NCBI RefSeq assembly: GCF_000718555.1
Contig: NZ_JOAN01000002.1
Coordinates: 186,001-250,000, forward strand
Reading direction: 5' to 3'
DNA from: Micromonospora chokoriensis
Lineage (GTDB): Bacteria; Actinomycetota; Actinomycetes; Mycobacteriales; Micromonosporaceae
DNA: 64,000 nucleotides
Shown: in pieces, positions 49,959 through 57,235 of the stretch
How positions within the stretch are numbered: the first letter of the stretch is position 1
Layout of the letters: every line of letters starts with the position of its first letter
Position numbers and translations under genes: made by a program
Notes under the pieces: generated by a model
Database searches by the model: none
What the model was told of the DNA's origin: nothing
The model's input: only the letters and a program-made list of their open reading frames with translations

Positions 49959-50681
49959 ATGCCCACAACGATCGTCGGCCTGTTTCTCACCATCGTCTTC
50001 GCGCTTCCCGGTTACGTGTACCACAAACTCATGCTCCGTCGGCGGCCCGAGAGAGTGGACACCGCTGTCCAGGAATTACTCTCCATCGTGTTTGCCAGCG
50101 TCGCCATCGACCTTGTCGCCTTTGCCACCCTGGGCCTGGTGACCGTCGTGGATTCACTACGCACCCCGAACCTTTCCATGATCCTGCTCGACCCGGCGCA
50201 GTACAGCGCCGCGCATCTCGCCCTCGTCACCTGGTGGCTGCTTGCCTTCCTCGGACTGGCCATCGCTATCGCCATCTTGTTCGGGCTGGAACCATGGGAG
50301 AAGCGCCTGCCGGCCCGATGGTTGAGCCAGCGCCGCGATCGTGCGCGCCGCGTCCGCGAGCAGCAGTCAGCGTGGTGGCTGCTGTTCCACGAGCATCCTG
50401 AGTCGACGATCCACGTCGGCTGCGCACTTGACGACGGCACCTATGTGGCGGGCCGGTTACACAGTTACAGCAAGGCTCCGGTGGAGAGCGGGGATCGTGA
50501 GCTCACCCTGAGTGGTGAGATCCTGTACCGGGCGGCGGAGGATCCGGACGCCGTGGTCCTCCCGTCGGTCAACGCCGTGTCGGTGAGCGCTCGCCGCATC
50601 GTCCTACTCACGGTCACCTACGTGGTGCCCGATCCGGCAGTGCCGCCTACTACCGGACCGCCCGCAGGAGCGTCATCGTGA
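49959..50681 (+). CDS. DUF6338-like membrane protein
   Basis: This 240-residue protein has three predicted membrane helices: TTIVGLFLTIVFALPGYVYH (about 3-22), SIVFASVAIDLVAFATLGLV (about 42-61) and LALVTWWLLAFLGLAIAIAILFGL (about 86-109). A cytoplasmic domain of about 125 residues follows, containing HEHPESTIHVGCALDDGTYVAGRLHSYSKAP and a strand-rich end. The N-terminal GLxLxxxxxLPGYxY pattern matches my memory of the DUF6338 family. ATG 49959 is favoured by GGAG five bases upstream; the GTG at 49953 lies inside that site. It is the first gene of a five-gene operon: the stop overlaps the next GTG (GTGA). Confidence 0.75.
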   Translation: MPTTIVGLFLTIVFALPGYVYHKLMLRRRPERVDTAVQELLSIVFASVAIDLVAFATLGLVTVVDSLRTPNLSMILLDPAQYSAAHLALVTWWLLAFLGLAIAIAILFGLEPWEKRLPARWLSQRRDRARRVREQQSAWWLLFHEHPESTIHVGCALDDGTYVAGRLHSYSKAPVESGDRELTLSGEILYRAAEDPDAVVLPSVNAVSVSARRIVLLTVTYVVPDPAVPPTTGPPAGASS

Positions 50682-51682
50682 CCGCAACGGTGCCGGAGTC
50701 GTGGGGCGCCTACCAGGTGAACCATGTGGTGTCGGGCGCACTCGCCGTCGCGCGCAGCCGCGCGGCTTGTCGCGGAGAGCTCGCACCCCGGCTCTCCGAC
50801 GTCGCAATCGCGGTCCTGTCGGCGCCGGGCAGCCTGGCGAGTGCGGCACTGGCAGCCGTCGGCATCCTGCCGCGCGGCCTACTCGACGCGTGGTCCTCGC
50901 CTGATGAAGCACAGTTCGGCCCGGAGGCCCGCAACGAGCGGATGAAGACCCTCCTTGCCCGCGCCGACGGGGAGCGCCGACGCGCCGGAGACGACGTCAT
51001 CGGTTCGGTACACCTCACCGCAGCGCTCGCGGGCTTGGACGACGTCGAACTGGCACCGCTGCGCCGCGCAAGGATCGATCTTGACACTTTGCGTACGGGG
51101 GTCGCGCGCGCCAGCCGGAACATGACGTCAGAGGACCGTGCGTTCGCGCCGTCACCGGTGCAGCAGGTGTTTCTCGCACCGGAGACACCCGAGATCACCG
51201 AGTTGCAGACCAGAACGAATCGCAGCCGGTCGGCCGTGGTCAAACGGCTCCTGGACACCCGGATGCCGGCGGGCTCCAACGCCACATCGTCTCCGTACGG
51301 CATGGTCCGGTCCAGGCGCTGGGCCCGGTTCCATTTGGCCCACCAAGCGTTGGTGATCGCCACTCTGCTCGTCGCGCTGCGTTACGGCATGGATTGGTGG
51401 CTATACCTGGTTCTGGCACCCGTGTTCGGCACGCCGACAAATCTGCGGACGACGATATGGTTGGCGTTTACCGCAGTCGCGCTGGTCCTGTGCCCCACGC
51501 CGGTGGCGATCGCTCTCGTCCTGACGGTCGCCGCCGGAGCTGTCAGCTCGTGGTACGAGCTCTGCATGAAGCGGGTCGACCTCGGCAAGCCCGAGACCAC
51601 CCTGCGTGACATCCGCCGCGCGACCAGGAGTGCCGGGGAGAGCATGCTTCGGCGCAGGCTGGGGGTTGACGATGGGGACTGA
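50678..51682 (+). CDS. Clp-N-like domain protein with membrane segments
   Basis: This 334-residue protein has an N-terminal region (about 15-160) with the helical pattern of the ClpA/ClpB N-terminal domain: LSDVAIAVLSAPGSLASAALAAVGI, then GDDVIGSVHLTAALAGLDDVELAPLRRARIDL (about 108-139). In Clp ATPases this fold recognises substrates or adaptors. No AAA+ domain follows; instead there are three hydrophobic segments (about 224-285) and a basic tail. GTG 50678 overlaps the previous TGA, and the last 11 bp overlap the CHAT protease gene. It could present substrates or a partner to the membrane-bound protease; this is inference from architecture. Confidence 0.7.
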   Translation: MTATVPESWGAYQVNHVVSGALAVARSRAACRGELAPRLSDVAIAVLSAPGSLASAALAAVGILPRGLLDAWSSPDEAQFGPEARNERMKTLLARADGERRRAGDDVIGSVHLTAALAGLDDVELAPLRRARIDLDTLRTGVARASRNMTSEDRAFAPSPVQQVFLAPETPEITELQTRTNRSRSAVVKRLLDTRMPAGSNATSSPYGMVRSRRWARFHLAHQALVIATLLVALRYGMDWWLYLVLAPVFGTPTNLRTTIWLAFTAVALVLCPTPVAIALVLTVAAGAVSSWYELCMKRVDLGKPETTLRDIRRATRSAGESMLRRRLGVDDGD

Positions 51683-54680
51683 CCGGCGGGCAGCTCTTCC
51701 CGACGCCGAGACGGAGGCAGCGGATTGGCTGCGGCAGTACGCCGCCCGGGGACGCGAGCTCGACGACTTGTCCACGTACGTCGATGTCGTGATCGCCGCA
51801 CGCTCGTCGGGGCTCCTGCACGCGGTGGAAACCCTGTTGCAGGCGCTGAGCGCCCGTCGCACGATCCGGGCAGCGCGAACCGGCCGGCGTGTTCTCGGCT
51901 GGTTCCAGTCCGACTGGGTGCGGCCTCTGCTCGGCACCCTCGCAGCGCCAGCGCTGTACCGGATCGGCACCGCGCTGGGCGTATTGGCGGGCCTGGTTCT
52001 GCTCCTACGGCCGATCGATGACCGTGCTGCGGTCCAGTTGGCGATTCTTGCGGTGGCGCTCCTCTTCGTCGGCCGGCGCGACCGGCCATCGGTCGTCCTC
52101 GTCGTTCTGACGGTGGCCGGTGCGGTTTCTGTCGACCCCGGCGGGTGGTGGTATTGCCTACTGGCCGTCTCGCTCCAGTGGCTTCTGTTCCTCTACCGCG
52201 ACGTGGCACGGATGCTCAGACAGCCATGGTGGGCTCGGGGGCCGATCCTCGGCATGGTCCCGCTGCCGATTCGGATCCGCTTGCTGGTCACCGGACGCTC
52301 CACCCGGCTGGCCAACGCCGTCGACCTCGCCACCTCTGCCCGGGCCGGTGTGGCAGAGCCGTTCGTGGCGCGCTGCGACGATCTGCCGGCAGCCGTTGAG
52401 CCGATGGTGGAGATCTGCCGATCCCTGCTCGCACTCGACAAGGGCGACATCGAGGACGCTCTCGCCCTCGCCGCGCGGGCGACCGCTCGGGAGCGCCCGA
52501 TGCCGGACACGGTCCGCGGGTGGTGTCTCGCCCAGCTCGCGAGTCTGCTGGCCGTCACCGGCAACCCGGAGGCCGGGCGGTGGCGGCGGGAGGCGATCGA
52601 GTTGCTGACGCCGCGATCGTGTCGCCGGTACTCCCGTGAGCTGCTGCTTGCCGAGGCGCAGCAGTACGTCGTGGCGGCGCCGTTCGAGGAGGCCATCCGC
52701 CTGATACACCACTACCGCCTGATGGCCGTCCGACGTCGCCAGTTCGATCTGCTGCATCTCACCGAGATGTGGCTGGTCCGGCTGATGATTACGCACGGCT
52801 TGCTGGAGGAAGCCGCCGTCAGCTTGGAACAGCTGGTCGGTGGCGAGGACGGGCGAACCGCGATGTTCAGCAGTCGAGACGAGACCGCGAACGACCTGTT
52901 GCTGCGGGCCAGTGTGCAACTCCAACGCCAGGACCGTGCCCGGCTCGACCCGCGCCGAGACGTGGTCACCGCGCTGGCGATGCTCGACGCCGGCACGCGG
53001 CCGCTCGCGGCGACGACCGGGCGGCTGTTGCTGGCCAAGCTGGACGATGCGGCCGGGGAGGGCACGACCGCCCTGATCCAGGCCGGATCGGCCCTGACCG
53101 CCGCGCAGCACGGGCGGTACATGCTGCCGTCGGCAGCCTGGCGTGACTCATGGAGCCGGACTCAACTCGACGCGCACAGCACGACCCTGGCGATGGCCAG
53201 CGCGGGCGGTGACAGCGCCCTGGTTGCGGAGATCATCGAGCTGACGCGGGGAGAGGTCCTGCCCGCGGTGGCCGACGCGCGTACCCTCTCGGCTCTTGCC
53301 GCTCTGGACGCTACCGCAGACGACGTCGAGCATGTCGGCGGCGCGGATAGCGCCGAGGTCGCCGAGGAAGTCGCCACAGTGGCCGCGTTGCAGGGGTTGA
53401 GCCCGGTACGGCAGCCGCCGCGGGTGCGCATCGGGTCCAACCTGCGGCTGCCCAGCCTGGACCCGAAGATCGCCGAGATCGGCTTGGACCGCGAGCTCAG
53501 CGCCATTGGACCGCGGACGTGGTACTGGAGCGCCGTCACCGTCCTCGACGACTGCTACTGGGCCGTGCGTGACCCGGCCGGTCGGTGGAGCCACGGTCGC
53601 ATCCCCCTCTCGGAGGGCACGCCGGCGGCGGCCGCGTACGGTGATCTGCTCGACGCCCTGCCGTTCAGCCGTCCCGGCGAAGATGCCGAACAGGTCCGCG
53701 ACCGCGTCGTGGCCGGCGCGTTGGGTCGCTCGGCCGGACCGCAGGCGGAACTCGATCTACTCGCCCGGGTCGCGGCTGCCTTCCTGCCCCGGCCGCTGGC
53801 CGAGGGCCTGCACCGCACGGCGGGCGACGCCACGCTTGTCGTTTCGCTGCCGACCGCGCTCGGGCATCTGCCCGTCGCAGGGCTACCGCTGGCACCTCAC
53901 CGCGACCTGCGAGTCATCGAACGCGCGGCCGTTGTGCACATGCCGTCCTGGGGTGTCGTACACGCGGCGCGCAGATCGCGCACCGGCCCGACGCCGGGCG
54001 GGTGGCCAGCCCGGCTGGCGATTGTCGCCCCGCACGGCGACGACGACATGCGGGTCCTCGAACGTCCGGAGGGTGTCGACCGAATCGTCCGTGGCCCGCT
54101 GACCAAACAGCAGTGCCGCGACCTGCTACACGCCATGAACGAGGACCGTGCCTGGCTGCTGACCCTGATCGGCCACGTCGACGCGGTGCCCGGCAACACG
54201 GCGGCTGGCGGGCTGCGTCTCACCGCTGCCGAGCCGGGCCCGGTAGACCGGCTCACCATGAGCGATCTGGTCGGCACCGGGGCCGGCAACGAGGGCGGTG
54301 GCTCCGGAGATGCGGCCAACCGGGCCTTCGATATGCCGGAGCGGGTCGTACTGATCGGCTGCGGCAGCATCGGCATCGGGCCTCCGCCGAGCTTGATCGC
54401 GGGACAGACTCCGGCGAGCGAGTGGCTCGGCCTCGGATCGGCGGTCGTCCTGGCCGGCGCCTCCCACGTGTGCTGCGCCCTGTACACCGTCTACGCCAGC
54501 ACGCACCTCAAGCGGATGACCGACGGGCTCATCGCGGGCCTCTCGTCCGGCACGGCGCCAGTGAGCGAGCTGCGCCGGGTGCAGTTGGCCGAACTCGCCC
54601 GCTGGCGCGACGGGCAGCGCACCTACCCCGTGCTGTGGCTGGCGCTGGCGTACGTGGGAACAGGGTGGGTCACGCCGTGA
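51672..54680 (+). CDS. membrane-anchored CHAT-domain (caspase-like) protease
   Basis: This 1002-residue protein has an N-terminal region with about four membrane helices (residues about 95-180: GVLAGLVLLL, AILAVALLFVG, VVLVVLTVAGAV, LLAVSLQWLLFLY). A helical TPR-like middle (about 230-560) and a C-terminal CHAT domain follow. The expected catalytic dyad is visible: His835 in LLTLIGHVDAVPG and Cys897 in VVLIGCGS. The fold-typical EWLGLGSAVVLAGASHVCCALYTVYAS follows. CHAT proteases (separase/caspase-like) act in bacterial cell death and in Craspase. ATG 51672 overlaps the upstream gene by 11 bp; GGGGG precedes it. The following GTG overlaps its stop. Catalytic activity is inferred from the residues, substrate unknown. 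Confidence 0.82.
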   Translation: MGTDRRAALPDAETEAADWLRQYAARGRELDDLSTYVDVVIAARSSGLLHAVETLLQALSARRTIRAARTGRRVLGWFQSDWVRPLLGTLAAPALYRIGTALGVLAGLVLLLRPIDDRAAVQLAILAVALLFVGRRDRPSVVLVVLTVAGAVSVDPGGWWYCLLAVSLQWLLFLYRDVARMLRQPWWARGPILGMVPLPIRIRLLVTGRSTRLANAVDLATSARAGVAEPFVARCDDLPAAVEPMVEICRSLLALDKGDIEDALALAARATARERPMPDTVRGWCLAQLASLLAVTGNPEAGRWRREAIELLTPRSCRRYSRELLLAEAQQYVVAAPFEEAIRLIHHYRLMAVRRRQFDLLHLTEMWLVRLMITHGLLEEAAVSLEQLVGGEDGRTAMFSSRDETANDLLLRASVQLQRQDRARLDPRRDVVTALAMLDAGTRPLAATTGRLLLAKLDDAAGEGTTALIQAGSALTAAQHGRYMLPSAAWRDSWSRTQLDAHSTTLAMASAGGDSALVAEIIELTRGEVLPAVADARTLSALAALDATADDVEHVGGADSAEVAEEVATVAALQGLSPVRQPPRVRIGSNLRLPSLDPKIAEIGLDRELSAIGPRTWYWSAVTVLDDCYWAVRDPAGRWSHGRIPLSEGTPAAAAYGDLLDALPFSRPGEDAEQVRDRVVAGALGRSAGPQAELDLLARVAAAFLPRPLAEGLHRTAGDATLVVSLPTALGHLPVAGLPLAPHRDLRVIERAAVVHMPSWGVVHAARRSRTGPTPGGWPARLAIVAPHGDDDMRVLERPEGVDRIVRGPLTKQQCRDLLHAMNEDRAWLLTLIGHVDAVPGNTAAGGLRLTAAEPGPVDRLTMSDLVGTGAGNEGGGSGDAANRAFDMPERVVLIGCGSIGIGPPPSLIAGQTPASEWLGLGSAVVLAGASHVCCALYTVYASTHLKRMTDGLIAGLSSGTAPVSELRRVQLAELARWRDGQRTYPVLWLALAYVGTGWVTP

Positions 54681-57235
54681 TCATCCTGTCGTACCTGGTG
54701 CGGTGGCTGCCGCTGCCCTTGCTCGCCGCCGCGTGTCTCCAGAACCTGGGCTGGTGGCGCGCTGGCGTCGTCGTGCTGGTCTATGCGAGCGTTCCCCGGC
54801 ACTGGATCGTCGGCCTGCTGGTGACTGCCGCCAGTCTGATGTGGCTGGAGATTCCCTATCGGTACCTACTCTGGGCCGCCGCCTGCCGCCTGGGGTGGGA
54901 CCTCGGGTTCAAGGCCGTCTTCGCGCGGTGGGCACGCGCACGCAAACGGCGCATCACGCTACCGCCCGCGGCACCTCGCCTGCGCTGCGGACACGGCCTG
55001 GCTGAGCGCATCGAAGCCGCCGACCGGCTAGCCGGCATCGGGCTCGCCGACGGGGCGACCGACGGCTATCTCGCGATCATCGCTGACCATCCAGCCGAAT
55101 CGTCGTGCGATCGAACTCTCCTGCTCCGGACGGCCGAGGCGGCCCGGTCCGCTGGTGACTGCACGCTCGCGGCCGAGCTAGGCGCGGCCGTGCTGCGCGG
55201 AGTGCCCCGCGATCCGACCGGCCGGCTAGCGGTCATCGCCGTACGCGCCCACGCCACCCGGGCGGCCGCGTACGCCGAGCTTGGCGACCTCGACCAGGCA
55301 GCCCGTAGCCTCCGCCAAGCCCAGCGCCTCACGCAGGCGAACCGGGCCACCGAGCGGTACGTGCGGTGGACAGCGGCGCAGATACGTCTGGCAGGCCGCC
55401 GGATCAGAACCCCGGACGAGCTCACCAGAGAGCTCGCCGATGCCCTCAGCGAGCAACAACTGACCCTACGGGAAGCCCTCGAACGGCATCGGCTGACGCT
55501 CTCCGCGGCCTGGCGGCTGCTGGCGGCCGGTGACGGGGAGGGCGCCGAGCGTGCCTTCTTCTCGGTACGCCATGAGCTGGAGCTCGACGCGGCGGAATTC
55601 CGGCGTTCGGACGGCGCCGTTCGGGTTCCGCCCCAGCACCAGTACGCCTGGCGATTGTTCACCCTCGCCGTCGCCGGGGAGGTCGCAGCGGTGCTGGCCA
55701 GAGACGAGGAGCTCTCCGCCGAAGACAGTGCGGCGGCCGACCTCGCCACCAACCTGGCCTGGTACCTCGACGAGAACCTGACCGGCGCACGGATGCTGCT
55801 GATCCGGGCGCAGTTCGAGCACCGCCACGGCAGGGACGCCAAGGCCGCGGAGAGGCTCCAGCGGGCCCGGCGCTTCGCCGATCTCGGGCTGCACACCTTC
55901 ACCGACCATCGCCGGCAGGTGGAATGGCTGCGCCTGCGCCGGCAGATCGCGGCCACGTCACAGAGCATCTCCGGCAGCACGGAGCCGCCGATCAGCTCGC
56001 CGTGGCCGGTCACCGCGACAGAGCGCGAGCAGGCTGCGGGTGCCCACGCCCGAGCCGAGGCGCTGTTCGACAGATTGGCCGCCAAAGACCCGGAGACGTT
56101 CCGCGCGGCCAGGCATCGGCTCGTGCCCGGGCTCGACATCGAACCCGACGTCGAGCTGCACGATGCGGCACCGGCCGCCCGGACGGGACCGCCCGTGGCA
56201 GTGGCCGCGGACCCGCCCGCCCCGCCGAAACCGATGCCAGAGGTGGAGGCCGTCGAGCCGCCTCCGGCGGACCCGCCGTGGATGGCGTCCTTGATGGCGG
56301 CGGCCGGCGGCCGCTGCTGGACCCTGCTCCTCGCGCTCGACAAGGCCCGCGAACTTGGCCACGGTCACGTCGGGGCGGAACACCTGGTGCTCGCAGTCAC
56401 GCGCGACGGCGACTGCGCCGAGATCCTCGCCGGCGTCGGCCTGGCCGCCGAGGACCTGTGGACGCTGGTCGGCTCGTGGTACCACCGATCCGAAACCACC
56501 TCACAAGCTCTCGATCCGGCACTAGCCGTCCTCGTCCGCGACGCAGCATCGATCGCGATCAGGCTCGGCGCCACCCGCGTCCGCGCCACCCACCTACTCA
56601 TGGCGGTGGTCGCGAATCCGTGCGGCGCCGGCGCCGCCGTCATGCGGGCCGGCGGCGCCGACCTGGAGGAGGTCCGCGTGCGCGCCGACGCCGCATTTGC
56701 CGGGCCGGTCCTGCAGGACCGCACCGGTCCACTGTTCACCGCCGGTGAGATCGTTCACCAGCACCGGCTCACCCTGCCGGCCTGGCTCGCGATCGGTCAC
56801 GCGCTGGACCTCGCGCAGGCCGGGCCGGGCCGGGTCCTCGACGTGGAACACCTCGCCGCCGGAGCCGACGCGTACCAGGGAAAGGTCCTGCTCTCCCCCG
56901 TACCCGGCAGTCGCGGCACCGTGCGGGTCAGCCGCGCGGCTCGTGCGACGCTCGCCGACGCTCGGCGCAGGGCCGATGCCGCCGGCGAATGGGGTGTCGA
57001 CCTGGAGCATCTATGCCGGGCCGTGGGAGGCGAGGAACCGGCCGCCGATCCGGCGCGCGGGCCGGGCACGCGAGCAGCGTGCGAACGGGCAGCACGGCGT
57101 GGCGAGCGTTTCGTCACGCCCGAGGACGTCCGCGAGGCGTCGTCGCTCGATCGGCACGGCCTGCTGCTGCCGCCGGTGCCGGTGCTGACGCCGGCCGCCC
57201 GTCGGGCCCGAGATGTCGAGCGGAGCACACCTTGA
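54677..57235 (+). CDS. TM / TPR-like / Clp-N repeat protein
   Basis: This 852-residue protein begins with two or three hydrophobic segments (LVRWLPLPLLAAACL, AGVVVLVYASV, HWIVGLLVTAASLMWL; residues about 6-60). A helical repeat region (about 105-430) and a Pro-rich linker (VAADPPAPPKPMPEVEAVEPPPADPP, about 509-534) follow. Then come Clp-N-type repeats: CWTLLLALDKARELGHGHVGAEHLVLAVTRDGD (about 546-578) and LVRDAASIAIRLGATRVRATHLLMAVVANPCGAG (about 618-651), with a third possible unit after 690. The GHxHVGxEHLVLA pattern is diagnostic of the ClpA/ClpC N-domain. There is no ATPase. GTG 54677 overlaps the CHAT stop and the TGA overlaps the next TTG. Confidence 0.75.
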   Translation: MIILSYLVRWLPLPLLAAACLQNLGWWRAGVVVLVYASVPRHWIVGLLVTAASLMWLEIPYRYLLWAAACRLGWDLGFKAVFARWARARKRRITLPPAAPRLRCGHGLAERIEAADRLAGIGLADGATDGYLAIIADHPAESSCDRTLLLRTAEAARSAGDCTLAAELGAAVLRGVPRDPTGRLAVIAVRAHATRAAAYAELGDLDQAARSLRQAQRLTQANRATERYVRWTAAQIRLAGRRIRTPDELTRELADALSEQQLTLREALERHRLTLSAAWRLLAAGDGEGAERAFFSVRHELELDAAEFRRSDGAVRVPPQHQYAWRLFTLAVAGEVAAVLARDEELSAEDSAAADLATNLAWYLDENLTGARMLLIRAQFEHRHGRDAKAAERLQRARRFADLGLHTFTDHRRQVEWLRLRRQIAATSQSISGSTEPPISSPWPVTATEREQAAGAHARAEALFDRLAAKDPETFRAARHRLVPGLDIEPDVELHDAAPAARTGPPVAVAADPPAPPKPMPEVEAVEPPPADPPWMASLMAAAGGRCWTLLLALDKARELGHGHVGAEHLVLAVTRDGDCAEILAGVGLAAEDLWTLVGSWYHRSETTSQALDPALAVLVRDAASIAIRLGATRVRATHLLMAVVANPCGAGAAVMRAGGADLEEVRVRADAAFAGPVLQDRTGPLFTAGEIVHQHRLTLPAWLAIGHALDLAQAGPGRVLDVEHLAAGADAYQGKVLLSPVPGSRGTVRVSRAARATLADARRRADAAGEWGVDLEHLCRAVGGEEPAADPARGPGTRAACERAARRGERFVTPEDVREASSLDRHGLLLPPVPVLTPAARRARDVERSTP

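Noticed and set aside
54002-54676. upstream extension of the TM/TPR/Clp-N frame
   Set aside because: It overlaps the CHAT domain coding region in another frame, is Arg/Gly-rich, and the GTGA overlap at 54677 gives a natural start with a membrane segment directly after it.
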